A stretch of 64,000 nt of DNA from Agriotes lineatus (Eukaryota > Arthropoda > Insecta > Coleoptera > Elateridae): positions 1 through 64,000 of the forward strand of contig CALNHX010007708.1 of the NCBI GenBank assembly GCA_940337035.1. The letters run 5' to 3'. The notes beneath the pieces were generated by a model. The model did not search any database. It saw only the letters and a list, made by a program, of their open reading frames with translations, and was not told the origin of the DNA. This document shows, one piece after another, positions 1-11,352 of this stretch (positions are counted from its first letter, which is position 1; every line of letters begins with the position of its first letter). Both the position numbers and the translations under genes were made by a program.

Positions 1-660
1 CTTGAAACTGTATATTGCTTGTCTAATCCGTGACGAAGATATAGATTATTTTTTCAGTCAAAAAAGCAACATTCCCTTTTTTATCGTAAACTTTGGAGAC
101 CTTGATTTCACCAGAAGACGATAGTGATATTGGTCTATGCAATGACCCCAATATCGACATGCTGATTTTCTATCGGTCGCCTGTGGTACGGGAAGAAGGT
201 TTCGGACACTCGATACCAGTAAAATTGCTGAAGTATTGCGAACAGAAGGATATAAATACCTACTGTCATTTGAAGAACTAACTGGATATGACAGCCTCGA
301 AATTTTCGGTAAGGGGTAAAGTTAGCTGTTGGACAACATGGGCCAGCTACCCGGAAGTGACAAAGGCGCTATGTGTTTTCCTCTTCGCCTTCCGCTGAAA
401 ATATTAATGCTGTGATGCTCTTGATCGACAGATTTATCGTGCTTCTGTACGACAGATGCAGCCAGGAACTGAAGTAAACAACTCTAGAGTTGTGTTGTTC
501 GAGCAAAAGAACAAGGGTTTGGATAATATTCCACTGACTAGTGATGCTTTAAAACAGCGTATCATTAGAGTGTCCTATCAGGCTGCCCATGCTTGGGGGC
601 AAGCGGGCAAGCCCTTCAAGCGTCACCAGAACTTCTTGATTTTGCGGATTTTTGGCTAGA
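1..660 (+). pseudogene. Decayed C-terminal part of an Academ-type XPG-like nuclease gene
   Basis: Three frames together give a recognisable protein tail. A piece ending in FEELTGYDSLEIFGKG corresponds to the FxHAxTGCDTTSxxFGKGK block that I recall from insect proteins with an XPG/PIN-like nuclease core. It is followed by SCWTTWASYPEVTKAL and LLIDRFIVLLYD, then by the open frame at 456-659 with VLFEQKNKGLDNIPLTSDAL and YQAAHAWGQ, which match the segment (IPPT..AL.QH..RA.YQ....WGQ) normally just before a C-terminal Cys-rich finger. The key C of TGCD is Y here. Frameshifts and a stop near 318 break it, the N-terminus lies off the window, and the Cys finger is missing after 660. Family assignment is from memory; decay is plain. 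Confidence 0.55.
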
Positions 661-877
661 CACACCATTCAGATTCTGATTCATAGGAGCTAGTATGGAT
701 TAGAGGTGTTGCCATATCTCAGCGACCAAAAATGCGCAGTGGAGCAAGGGAGAAAACTGTAGAGCGAGACCTATCAAATGCAAATGTAAAGTTTTTTGTT
801 CAGTTTTGTACATTATTTTGTTCTACATTAAATTTTTCTCTAGTATGCTTGGGAGTTAGTCTGTAGTCTTTATCTAT

Positions 878-1106
878 ACTCACCGGCACGAAAAACGGAG
901 CACTTGCATTTTTTGATTAGATTTAAAATTGTATCCCTTTGTGATGTTTTATTATTACATTTATTATTATACATTTATTATCCATTTAACATTATAACAT
1001 GTATAATAAATGTATAATAATAAATGTAATAATAAAACATCACAAAGGGATACAATTTTAAATCTAATCAAAAAATGCAAGTGCTCCGTTTTTCGTGCCG
1101 GTGAGT
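878..1106. repeat. Near-perfect 229-bp hairpin MITE
   Basis: Two arms of about 103 bases are inverted copies of each other with almost no mismatch, starting ACTCACCGGCACGAAAAACG and ending with its complement, around a loop of about 20 bases near 985-1005. No coding capacity. The very low divergence between arms suggests a recent insertion or a recently formed hairpin. Confidence 0.8.
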
Positions 1107-2660
1107 GTATATGCTAGGGTTGTACACAGTATTAGCACCATAAAAAATAAAAATGATTTTTTCAGAAATTTTTACTTTTTTCAAACTGCTTTAAAATCCA
1201 TACAGTGAACTGACAAAATGTATAAAATGAAAAAGTTCTGTTTAAAAAAGCTTTGAAATTAAAATAATATCATTTGCATCGGATGATCCTTTCAAAAGTT
1301 ACGTGCTGGCGAAGCTTTCCGGAAGTATTTCCGGTCCAAATCCAATATGGTAAATCATAAGCCGTTCCGACGGTGCCTCCAACACTCAAAATTACTAACT
1401 GGGTCTATATAATACGCTTGCCAAGTTTCATGCTTTTACCAAAAAGTATGTAATTTATATTGCAACACTTTTAAAGCCTCTAAAATTATGATAGCAATTA
1501 ATAGCATTTCAAGCATTTCAAATATTATTTTACAAAATATTATATAAATGTGCTAGTTTAGTTTTGCAAATTGTGTGAATAGAATTGACTTTGAGTTAAT
1601 AATTTGTAAAAACGGTATTAGAAATAGTATTAGCTTTGATGAAACATAAAATGTAATCAAAAAAGGCTTAGAAGTAATGAATAACAATGTAAGATCAATG
1701 TAAAACAAAAGAAGGGGAAGCGAAACCAAGCTGTAAAGCGAATAAATAACCATTTTTTCCAATTCAGTTTTTTATAACTGTTGCAGTGTCCTTTGGGTAG
1801 ACTGTAGAGGGTTGCTTTGATTCATTGCACCCCTACAGGAGTTTTAAAAAGTGGAATAGTACGTCAAGTGGTAGCTGGTGTCCCTGTGCAAAATTTGGAG
1901 CAATTGCGGGGTTAGCATAGACCTGGAAGCACGTAGGAGGCAGCGGCAGTCGTGCTGAGCAGTGCGGTGTACTGGGAACTGGGGTAAAGAGGAGTTGTAA
2001 GCAGTTTTGGAGTGTTGCAGGCGGCAGGCGGCGTTAGAAAAGGTATCGGGCTTGTTACAGCAGACTAACGGAGAGAAAGAGGAACACCTGACTGTCGTGG
2101 AACTTGCTGTGGAGACGCCTAGTGTTCAATTTTGCATCAGGGAAGCCAAATGAGGTCAGAGAGTTATCCTGAAAATATAATTTGGTGAAACTATTAAAGT
2201 GGCGTCGGTTTTTGGACATTACTTTTAAAAATCATACAAACCACAATAATCATCTTAATAGCAAATGTATTCCCTATATACATTCAATCATATTTGCTAG
2301 GATGTAGAATCCCAACACTTTGCGATGATAGTCATTTATTTAAATAATAATAATAGTGCCAGTATCATATACATTCAAATAACTTAAATATAACACAACA
2401 ATATATATAATTTATATATAGTTACATACTCTTTGCGTTTACCTATAAAATGCACAATTTTGTTCAAAAGTGTAGCTTAGCCTCGAACTATAACTAAAGA
2501 GAATGAAAGTGCAGAATTAAATATAACATGGAGACTTATTTTAATTATTACATTCCATATTGTTAAAAAAAGAAATACTTTTAATAGAAAATATTAATAA
2601 ATGGTTTGAAACGAAGAAGAGGAAAAGAAAAGTAACAGAACAGGTAGACAGACATAGTAA
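1107..2660. other. No gene seen; one GC-richer patch
   Basis: AT-rich DNA without a convincing coding region. A patch at about 1860-2160 is clearly richer in G than its surroundings but every frame is interrupted and no family motif was recognised. Confidence 0.5.
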
Positions 2661-3048
2661 TTTACGTTACAAGGCCGGAAAATGACTTATTAAAGTACGA
2701 GTTGAGATGTTTACGACGAAGCGAGAAACAAGCCGAGTCTGGAATTTCTAAACTAGTAATTTAATAATATTTTACGGGCGTGTATCGTAGAATGTTTTAT
2801 TTCATACTGTTTTATATAACATGTTATTTGAAAAAGTCCATAAGAGCGGCTGTGAAAATTCAAACGTATGAATATGCTGGTGGCACCTTAAGTCTGTCAA
2901 ATTCGATGTAAGCAGGTTAGGTTTTGCGTCAGTCTTTTAAAAACTGACGGAAAACCTAACTGATAACCTTGAATTTGACATAGACTTACAGTGTCACTAA
3001 CTTATTCAGTAGTTGCCTAGCAACACTTTCCGGCCTTGTGATGTAATG
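2661..3048. mobile_element. MITE with ACAAGGCCGGAAA ends, carrying a nested MITE
   Basis: Ends at about 2662-2686 and 3024-3047 are inverted copies built on TTACAAGGCCGGAAAATG. The interior is non-coding and contains a second MITE at 2878-3001. A similar end reappears at about 47132-47158, so this is a dispersed family. Confidence 0.65.
2878..3001. mobile_element. Palindromic MITE, GTGACACTGTAAGTCTA family, copy 1
   Basis: A 124-bp imperfect palindrome whose arms contain GGTTAGGTTTTGCGTCAGT and TTTGACATAGACTTACAGTG. Related copies lie at 21757-21910 and about 63350-63515, and the same end motif caps the fold-back element at 17036-20712. Confidence 0.75.
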
Positions 3049-3350
3049 TTCCACTTTCCGGACTCAAATTAACGACGTAAAGTCGTATTTTCCAGACAGT
3101 ACGAAATAAAGTAAATGAAAATGGTGAGATAGCCGAATCATTATGAACTAAAAATCCTCAATTAATTTTGGCATGTAAGGGTGTCCACAATAGTGCATCA
3201 ATCAACAATAAATTACGTTATAATGAAAGTATTTGTTAAACTATATGACAACAAATTGGGATTAGTATATAAGTAGGGAGGAAATTCACAACATAAGTAT
3301 CTTCTTTAATGAGTTTCGACGATCTTAATCTAGAAGTAGTATACCTACTA

Positions 3351-4245
3351 TACAGGGTGATTTAGAACGTACGGAGGAAATTCTTTGGGTAGACTAAAGT
3401 AAACATTTTTTATTAACAAGTATTTGATGAAAAACCAATAATAAAATTTAAAGTAATAAAAAACTTTCACACTGATTGAGTACTGCTGAAATTATTTGTT
3501 TTTCAGATATTTTTTCCAAAGAAACAAGATTTCTTTGTGAAAAGGAAAAGAGTACAAACCGTTCATCTTAAATGTGCGTCAAACAAAGTTCTGAGAAACA
3601 TTAGTTTCCTGGTCAATTTGGCGTGTACTAGTTGTCGATTAACCCTTTCCAATACTTCTTTTTCAACGTCAACCGCGTGTCGATTTGGTCTTCCACCATC
3701 ATGACCATTCTGTGGTTGTCAATTCTCAGTCTCCATTCCCCGTTGAATAACCCGAAGAAATGTATTTTCGGAAGGGGTCGGTTTATTTGGAAATTTTTCT
3801 AAATTCATACGCCTTGCTCGTGCAGCACTTTTATTGGCAGCTCCATAAACTGTTGTCATGTTCAAATGTACTGAAATGTCAATTTGACACCTTCCTAAAT
3901 TTCAACGACAACTTTCCTATTATTTTTTTATTATATAGCAGCTCTCAATAGTTTGAACAAAAATGATTGGGCATTAAACGGAAAAATTAAGAAACCTTAA
4001 TTTACATTTATCTTAAATAATTTTTTTAACTAAATGTGGTTGAGTTAACTCAAATATCCCCAATTTAAATTTAAAACATAAATTACCCACATAATTTCTG
4101 AACAACTACTTCTTATTTAACTAAGCTATGACTCGTAACTTTTTAGGTATTGAGATTTTGTACAAATTTTATTAATAAAAGCTGTTTAAGTTAGTCCCCT
4201 CCATCTACCCAAAAATCTCCTCCGTACGTTATAAATCACCCTGTA
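3351..4245 (-). mobile_element. Deleted mariner-like element, TACAGGGTGATTT ends
   Basis: Terminal inverted repeats of about 42 bases begin TACAGGGTGATTTAKAACGT and are followed by GGAGGAAATTCTTTGGGTAG and its counterpart at the right end (4203-4245). Both sides have a TA dinucleotide (3349-3350 and 4246-4247), the target duplication of the IS630-Tc1-mariner superfamily. Only the N-terminal part of the transposase remains inside, on the minus strand; the catalytic region is gone, so this is a non-autonomous deletion derivative. Confidence 0.85.
3563..3859 (-). pseudogene. N-terminal transposase fragment (DUF4817-like HTH)
   Basis: Reading from an ATG at 3859 gives MTTVYGAANKSAARARRMNL, then EKFPNKPTPSENTFLRVIQR, an in-frame TGA, and GGRPNRHAVDVEKEVLERVN. 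This has the layout of the insect helix-turn-helix N-terminus that I know as DUF4817 (VYG..NGNA..AAR.Y.ERFPNR..P....F.R..Q), followed by the GRP linker of mariner-type transposases. The frame ends at a TGA (3563-3565) and nothing of the DDE core follows. It lies inside the 3351-4245 element. Domain name is from memory. Confidence 0.7.
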
Positions 4246-7191
4246 TATGTATAACCACATATCTATCAAAAACTGAAATAAAGTGATCAAAGATAAATAT
4301 AAGCAATTGCAAAATGGTTCTTCAGACGAAAAGACAAAAATCTGACAAAGGAAATGTATGTAAATCTGATAACAAGACCAAAGTGCCGATGACAGAGGAT
4401 ACAAAATATTTAGGAAAAGTGGTAAAAGAGAAATAAGAAAGAAACGACATATAAAATCAGTATATTAGCTAGAAAACATACTTGAGAAATAAATAAACGG
4501 GCAGCACATTACAGAAGAATGGAAATAATTATATGCGACAGTAAATCAGAAAAGAGATACAAAGTAGTTTAAAGTTGTAAACAAATGAACATTGCAGCAA
4601 TAGTAATAAGAACATATTGTCCGTACTAAACTAAAAAATTAGATTAGTCTGAATTTTATTATATTGATTTATGATAATTTGCCAGACATATTCATAAAGT
4701 GGGAAACTCTACGTTATACGGTAAAAAACAAGAAAATATTAAAGTTGTTAGAAGTTAACGGAGTTCTGCTAATGAATTGGATTTGGAATTTGCCAGACAT
4801 GTGAAAAATGTTTAAAACAAGAAAGAGGATTTTTCAGTTTCGAGCTATGATTATCTAATGTATTTTTTGTATTACTGTGATGCAAGTCCAAGTAGTGATT
4901 TATTGAGCCTTGTTCAGCGCAGTTGTGTAAACCATTTTAAACACAATATGAGAACGACGATATGACACCTACCGCACAACACACATAAATCTGTCAGGAC
5001 ATTTTCTTTCACAAACAAGTTCCATTATGACATTTAAAAAATTTAAGTGTTACCTATTTTGTCATCATTCTGAAAGTCAAAACCTATGTCAACAGCAGAG
5101 CTTACAGTAAGGGTCTTGTGAGGCACCCCAGAGGAAGTGACGTTCGGCGCGAGATTTACATACGAAATTCCAATTAATTTCGGCGATCGATGCGCCTTGT
5201 CGGCAAACTCATGTATTAACACTGACGGACCTCCAAGTAAGGGCGTTCCACTAAATTAATGTAGGTAAATTTGCTAGCGGGATGTGCCGGGATATTGGGC
5301 CAATTTGTTTGTTTGTGGATGTAAGTAGCGAAGGGAAATTGCCTGCAGGTGGCACTCCGGAATAATTGAAAACTGCTCGACTTTTTCTAGAGATTAATTT
5401 AGGCCGCATCGCGACTGCTTAGGCGGCGACGCAAATTGCATTGGCCCACGCTCTTTTTCGCCTTTAATGACACGTATTTGCTTTTGATTTCGTAGACAGC
5501 TGCATTCTGTCAAGTGACAGTTGTTGAAGGGAAAATGCTAGGGGAGCTGCTTCTGTATGTTGTTTAAAACCGTAGCCAATAAAAAGCATTTGAAGATGCT
5601 TTCATTTTCCAGATTAATTACTTAATACATTCAGGATTATTTAGTCTGGCGGCTGGCTTAGAAAACATGAAAGTTTGTTTGTTTGTTATAGACAAGTCTA
5701 GATATGCGGAGTACTAGGTACCTTAGACACCAATTGCTGTGGACTTTGATCACATTGTCTTACTTTCAATTTTGCCGAGACTAAGGAATTTCAAACACCA
5801 AAGGGATCTTGTACATGCTACACATCGTAGTAACACGGAACTCACGGCGTTACTTACACCGCTAGTGTCTGTAAATAAGACTAGGGAGAAAAATATTCCT
5901 ATGATATTAACATGGTAAAAAAATAAATTCTATAAAAAGCATTAAAGTAAAACTAATGAACTCTCTGTTGAATTTACTTAAAACATTGTCAAAAGTGATT
6001 ATTCGTGTACGTTATATACATAAAAAAACTGTCATCATATTTTGAAGATATCAACACAGAAGCTGTATAACTAAGAGTTCCAGAGGGAACTTCTAGCAGA
6101 GAGGATTGCAGACACGTAGCAACAAAAGTGAAAAACGCAAAGTGAGTCCATTTAAAATCAATTTCTCAGTACTGAGCTACAATATAAATTCAAAAGATTA
6201 AAAAGGCCTATAGAAATTTCTAAATTCGTTTAATTTACATTTATAAATTAAGAATGTTTTTGTAAACCTAAAGTTTCTACATTTACTTAATTATTGGAAG
6301 TGTCATCAACAAAATTTGTTTAAATTGTCAGAAGTACCAGCAACTTCAAATATAAACATTAAAAATTACTTTAATATTTAGGGATTAAGGAACAAATATG
6401 ATAATTGCCATTTTAAGATTTAATTTGATTATATTAATAAAATCTGAATATTATCTGGTGAAATATATTTTTATTTAATTTTTAACGTACATTGTAATAG
6501 ACCGCAGTGTATTGTCAGATATACAACAGTTACCCTGCAGATTGAGAGTAGTATTGAGCTAGCCGAGTGAACAATTATATAAGAGAAAAATATCTACAAC
6601 AAAGAAGGTTTTAGGGTGATCAACAAAAAGTGCATCTAGGTTTTAAATCAACTTTGTTTGTAGCAATATATTAGGGCATTCTAATATTTATTTCCAGTCA
6701 CTTAAAATTCGACATCCAATGCAAATATAAATTTGAAACTTCCCATTTATTGTGAGAAAGATCCTTTAAAAATATACACCACACTTATACAAATTATATA
6801 AAAAACATTACCTAGCAAAGTAATACTATTATCTAGAATTTATCATTTGAAGCTAACAAAATTACATAACATATTTAACATTAAATACTTATTAATTTGT
6901 ACAACAAGTAAAACCTACATCTAATTCTTGTTCAGTAATAAGACATTGGTTACAGTTTTTTTTAATTTTCCGGGAGTTGCATTGAGTAGCTATTTCATGA
7001 GGTTTAAAATAATCCAAGAAGGAGAAACAAAATTGCTGAACTGAACAGTTTGGTAAACATCTGCTTCTTATGAAGAAAGGAATATGTAAACTTAAACATA
7101 TCTGAGTTGGCCACCAGTTGTGCTAATGATTTACAGGTTACGTAGTTACCCGAGCTTAACTACCTAATAACGTTGAAATTTCTTCTACGAT
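4246..7191. other. No gene seen; GC-richer patch at 5100-5560
   Basis: Mostly AT-rich non-coding sequence. The patch at about 5100-5560 has much higher complexity and several homeodomain-like TAATT cores, with all frames broken, and could be a regulatory block. On the minus strand AATAAA motifs at about 6690 and 6747 could serve as poly(A) signals for the gene ending at 7192. Confidence 0.4.
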
Positions 7192-7688
7192 TTAGCCTCT
7201 AGTTGGCACTCGCCGAACACCACAGTTCTTTCTTTGTGAAGGAGATCTATGAGCAGGAGAGGAAGATTTGTCCAAAGCCTGTATATTGGGCTTCTGCAGT
7301 GGAGATCTATCTTGGTTATTAGTTACTCTTCCCCTCGCAAAATTTTTATTCTGGATCAGAGCTACAGGCGATTTGGTTAAAGAATTTATAGTCCCATCGA
7401 TTTTTTTACACAAAGTAGAACTTTTTAAACCTGGCGATTCACTAACAGACAATTTTGCTTGGAGGTGTCTTGAAGCATATTCATTCCCATTCCGAATAGC
7501 AGCAGTTGTCTTGGCGGATTTTTTCATTGGTTGTAATTGATTGGAAAATGAAGAATTTGAAATACCATTGCCATTTATGGAATTTGGGGAATTCTTCAAC
7601 GACAACGGTGAGACACTTACATCTAATTGTTTTAATTTGGAGTTTGATTTCGAGGTCCATATTGGCAAACATCCTGGAGAAGGAGTTT
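7192..7688 (-). CDS. Terminal coding exon of an unrecognised Ser/Pro-rich gene
   Basis: An open frame of about 165 codons ends at a TAA (7192-7194). It is best read as a last exon, because a good acceptor (TTACTTTGTTTCAG) ends at 7689 and the frame has no ATG of its own further upstream. The protein is basic and rich in Ser, Asn and Pro, with repeated SP dipeptides (SVSPLSLKNSP, LSVSESPGLK, DRSPLQKP, SPAHRSPSQRK) and the C-terminus RRVPTRG, which suggests a disordered, possibly phosphorylated tail. No domain, membrane segment or catalytic motif is visible. AATAAA signals lie 400-500 bases downstream. It does not resemble any of the transposon genes nearby. I do not recognise the family. Confidence 0.55.
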
Positions 7689-8394
7689 CTGAAACAAAGT
7701 AACCTATTAAAAAGTGATTTTCCTCGTAATTTTTAAATTTTGTACTCAAATGTTGAGAGTTTATGCCGACGAATAACTACAAATTCTAAAAATAATTAAC
7801 AATTTTTATGTAAAACAAATGTGTTTTTGTGACAGCGGACAATAATATTTCAGAACTGTCTACAATCATCTACTTAGCTTAAAAAATAATTCATTTATCC
7901 TTTGTTACAAAATTATCGATATTAATTTATAGTTTTAAGAATGCATTTGGCTATTAGATAGAAATCAATCAAATGTGTTACGCGGCAACAACGACGTTTA
8001 CGACAATGCGCCAGCTAATACGAAAAGCCACGACAAAGATAGACGACTAGCGCGTACGATATCTCTCAAAATCGGAAAAGTAACTCACATGTGACCGCTG
8101 TCCAGCCCGTAACAAGAAGTGCCGACTAGACTCAGTGAAACGAGGGGTGGGCCGACACGTGATAACACACGGGCAACGGCCTAATGAACGGTAAACATAT
8201 CTAAATAAATTTAGCGCCACCAAGATTCCATCAAGATCAACGAGAATGCACAGGTAAACCCACTGAGGTACAGAGAAGCAAGGGAGCCTACCTTTCAACG
8301 TTACACTTGGCAGAAATCCAAAAGTCAAACGGGGTAGGGTATGAGTGCAGCCTTGGAACTTCCCGGAACCGGCAGCTAGAGCGTTCGAACCTAC
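7689..8394 (-). other. Likely intron or upstream region of the 7192-7688 exon
   Basis: Between the acceptor at 7689-7691 and a possible first exon ending at 8395. From about 8030 the base composition changes from AT-rich to GC-rich with many CpG. A long minus-strand open frame here (8047-8439) reads as unlikely protein and I do not call it. Confidence 0.3.
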
Positions 8395-8439
8395 CTTGGC
8401 GCTCACAAATTTGTCCAGGTTCCGCTTTACACCAATCAT
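8395..8439 (-). CDS. Possible first coding exon (MIGVKRNLDKFVSAK)
   Basis: An ATG at 8439 opens 15 codons that end exactly at a strong donor, AAG|GTAGGT. It is the nearest start upstream of the 7192-7688 exon on the same strand. The two cannot be joined directly: this donor is in phase 0 while the terminal exon needs one base from its predecessor. Either another exon lies between, the next GT (TAG|GTTCG, phase 1) is used, or this is chance. Confidence 0.2.
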
Positions 8440-8545
8440 ATACTACAAACTGCTTAACCTAAAACTCGGCATGCAACACAAGGAAAATACAGCGGTAGCG
8501 TTTAACAAATAGGTCTATTGTTCTTACACACAAATATGGTTACCA

Positions 8546-8805
8546 ACATCAATTAGTACACAAATAAGGTGCGCTAGTATATGGCGCTGTACATTGAGAA
8601 TTTACTGGCACTGCATGATAAAAAGGGGTGTGACAAACGTTAGTTAGTACATAAATGTGATTTTAGACATTAATTGGTACACAAATAAAATGCGCTAGCA
8701 TATGGCGCTGCACATTGAGAATCCACTCGCACTGCACAACAAAAAGGGGTGTAATACCCATTAGCCAGTGCATAAATAGGACTACAGACATTAACTAGTA
8801 CAATT
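8546..8805. repeat. Tandem 121-bp repeat, two units plus a partial third
   Basis: Units at 8546-8666 and 8667-8787 align end to end with substitutions only; both contain ATGGCGCTG, ACATTGAGAAT and AAAAAGGGGTGT. An 18-base start of a third unit follows. The block separates AT-rich DNA from the GC-rich segment beginning at 8806. Confidence 0.8.
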
Positions 8806-9380
8806 ATGATTACTTAACTTTACCTGAGGCGGTCGAAACGAATCCAACTTGAAGACCGGCGGCGCCCCAAGACTGCGGAACTGGGCGGAAAGCTCCATCG
8901 AGCCGTCCGCCCACTCGACGAAAAACAGAGAAGCGTATGTCAATAACGACGGGGCACCAACAACGTTGCAATTCACTCGCTTCAAGTCTCGGAACACTCA
9001 CTGTAAAACGCCGCCTAACAGAACTCACTCTGTAAGACGCCGCCCCCACGACCGCAGCCGCAAAAGCGGCAAGAAGCCACACTCTAAGAATTGGTTACAC
9101 CAACCCAACGAGGTCCGTGACCAACTCTCAACTGACAAAAACAAAAACACGCCACGTAGCCCAGAAAAACGGCAAGAGGCGGTAGCAACTCGCGCCCAGA
9201 CAGATGGAAACTGGGCGAAACCATTCATTCTCTCTCTCTCTCGCACTTATGGACTGGCGTTTTATATTCAATGCTAGAAAACACGCTGGTATGCAAGTTT
9301 ACGATAGATGCGAGGTTATAAAAAGCACACGTGTGCAGCGACAGACCGAAGCTGTGTAAGGGCCTGAAGCCAAAGCCTGC
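8806..9380. other. GC-rich CpG-containing block with a TATA-like site
   Basis: About 570 bases with far more G, C and CpG than the rest of the region. Overlapping open frames exist on both strands (for example 8849-9277 plus), as expected from composition, and none shows a known domain. A TATAAAAAG lies at 9317-9325, followed by CACACGTGTGCAGCGACAG. It could be a promoter/CpG block of the minus-strand gene, or an old LTR or other transposon end; the sequence does not decide. A CT run sits at about 9228-9243. Confidence 0.35.
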
Positions 9381-10411
9381 ATAAAACTCGATATATTTAC
9401 ATTCAAGCGGAAAAACATGAAAAATAACTATACAAGCGGGGTCGTAATCTTAGAAAAATACTCTAAAAGCCGTACATTTGAAAATGTCCTGACAAATTAT
9501 ATCATTCGAATCAGTTTATATAAATGGTTCGAGCATTTTAAGGAAGTAATCTTGGTTTAATTAAACATAAAGCTTCTAAAGTGTCTCGGAAATGCTTGTA
9601 AGTGATCAATAAACAAATAACTGATATAAAATAAATACCAAAGTCAAATACACAGATAAGATTCTATCAAGGAGTACATAGGCTTCTTGTTGGGATGAAA
9701 AGTACAAGAGCGAATGTCGCAGCTTCTTCCCGTTATAACCGGTTTAATTTCTGAAAAACTGAGTTTTTATAAATTTCACAAATGTCATAAAGCATAAGTT
9801 TTAATAGACTCAGTGAAATATTTAAGAGAACACTGCACGTTCAATATGAAGAACCTGAATCTAGAAAACGAGCTACCGATAAAGAAAAATAAAGTACATT
9901 GGTTGCAAGTGTAATCGAAAATTCTCACTCAAGTACACGTAAACACCAGTTGGACATCTTTCTGTCGTAGGTGTCAATAATTCTTCGTAATTTTACACTA
10001 ACTGTAAAATTGCATCACAATGCTATTGAACATGGATTACATTACCATATTACTACTACATTACATTACTAAGCATTGAGAAGATAGTTTTCACTGTTTA
10101 ATCGTAAAAAAGTTACCTCCCGAGATTTTTTCAGAATTTCACGTTTCAGGGTCCATCTGTATGTCTATGTGTCTGTCCGTCCGTTGGTGGTATAGCTCAA
10201 AAGCTATTTGTCGGAAGAAGATGATATTTTGCATGCCCATTAAGTGTCTACCTGGTTCGAAACCGAATTTACTTCCTGTTAAATATATATAGGGCGAGCA
10301 CCTTAAAAAATTAATTTTGCCTATTTTTGCTTTAACTCAAGAACGTTAGACAAAATAAAAGTAAAACTTTGCATATAGCTCAGATGTTTATCCTTGACAA
10401 AAATAGGCATA
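9381..10411. other. No gene seen; dispersed repeat at about 10105-10310
   Basis: Non-coding. The stretch from about 10110 (CCCGAGATTTTTTCAGAATT, then TTCACGTTTCAGG, then runs of TCTGTCCGTC) is related to about 35520-35720, so it belongs to a dispersed repeat family of unknown type. Confidence 0.5.
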
Positions 10412-11352
10412 TACAAGGTGGCGCAAAATCAAGTCCCCTATGAGAAGTCGCTATAACTTTGTTATTAGTTAAGATATGTCAGATTTTCTTTGTCAGTTGA
10501 AAAGTAGACACTTGGGAAATTCATTATGAATCGGTATAGGTACGCCTCAAGAACGCGCAGAAATTGTAAAAATTTTTTACGTAAACAATTCGTCAATTAT
10601 CTTATCTCAACGAGAATATCGTAGAGAGTATGGTAGATGTCTGACTCCATCGGCGAAGACATTTCGGCGGTTAGCTGCACAATTTGAGCAAACTGGGACT
10701 ACTGCTGATAGACCACCTGCTGGCAGACCTCGGACAATTCGTTCAAGGGAGAACATAGACCGTGTACGTGAAGATGTGGTGGAAAAGCCAAGAACCTCAA
10801 CAAGAAAACGATCCACGCAATTAGCCATTTCTCGAATATCATTGCAGCGAATTTTGGTGAAAGACTTGCGCGTATTTCTGTACAAAATACAGGTAACTCA
10901 AAAACTTCTGCCTGCAGACTTTGAAAAGCGAATACAGTACAGTAATGCTATCGCGAACCTTGAAAATCAAATTGCAAATTTTTCAAAAAAAATTCATAAT
11001 GAGCGACGAAGCCCATTTCTGTCTGAATGGAGCTGTGAATAAACAAAACTACTGTTTCTGGGGTAGTGAGAAACCACGAATTATTCACGAGCTACCGCTA
11101 CATGAGCCAAAAGTTACTGTATGGTGTGGAGTTACTGCTGAAAAAATAATCATAATGAAAAATGCTCGAAAAAGAGCTCACTCTTGCATTACTGCTAGGG
11201 GTAGTCATTTGGTTGATACCATTTTTAGTGTGTAGCATAACAGCATTTCAAAGTTCAAATAAACATTTATGGTTCACAAAATGAGTGTTTTTTAATTAAC
11301 CGTACTGTTATACAAAAAATAAATCAGGGACTTGATTTTGCGCCACCTTGTA
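10412..11352 (+). mobile_element. Deleted mariner-like element with perfect 26-bp ends
   Basis: The first 26 bases (TACAAGGTGGCGCAAAATCA and six more) are repeated perfectly in inverted form at the right end, and TA flanks both sides (10410-10411, 11353-11354). The 941-bp body holds a mariner-type transposase with a frameshift and an internal deletion. The perfect ends suggest recent mobilisation in trans. Confidence 0.9.
10542..11235 (+). pseudogene. Mariner-type transposase, frameshifted and internally deleted
   Basis: The frame gives TPQERAEIVKIF, a helix-turn-helix region, GRPRTIRSRENIDRVREDVV, RSTQLAISRISLQRIL (second HTH) and LLPADFEKRIQYSN, the usual order of the two-HTH N-terminus in insect mariner-like transposases. 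A frameshift in an A run near 10993 leads to MSDEAHFCLNGAVNKQNYCF with the first catalytic D, then WGSEKPRIIHELPLHEPKV and VWCGV. After AEKII the coding sequence jumps to the C-terminal tail RGSHLVDTIFSV, so the second and third catalytic residues are deleted. It cannot encode an active enzyme. Confidence 0.8.

Noticed and set aside
7689..7749. N-terminal extension of the Ser-rich frame upstream of 7688
   Set aside because: It has no ATG and includes a good splice acceptor, so the extra codons are more likely intron.
8047..8439. 130-codon minus-strand open frame
   Set aside because: GC-rich composition explains its length; the translation has no domain features, and a strong donor sits 15 codons after its ATG.
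8849..9277. 142-codon plus-strand open frame in the CpG-rich block
   Set aside because: Overlaps several other open frames on the opposite strand; Arg/Thr/Pro-rich reading typical of GC-rich non-coding DNA.
10193..10265. tRNA-like A box (TAGCTCAAAAG) and B box (GGTTCGAAACC) 61 bases apart
   Set aside because: The related repeat at about 35520-35720 lacks both motifs, and the sequence between does not fold as a tRNA; likely coincidence.
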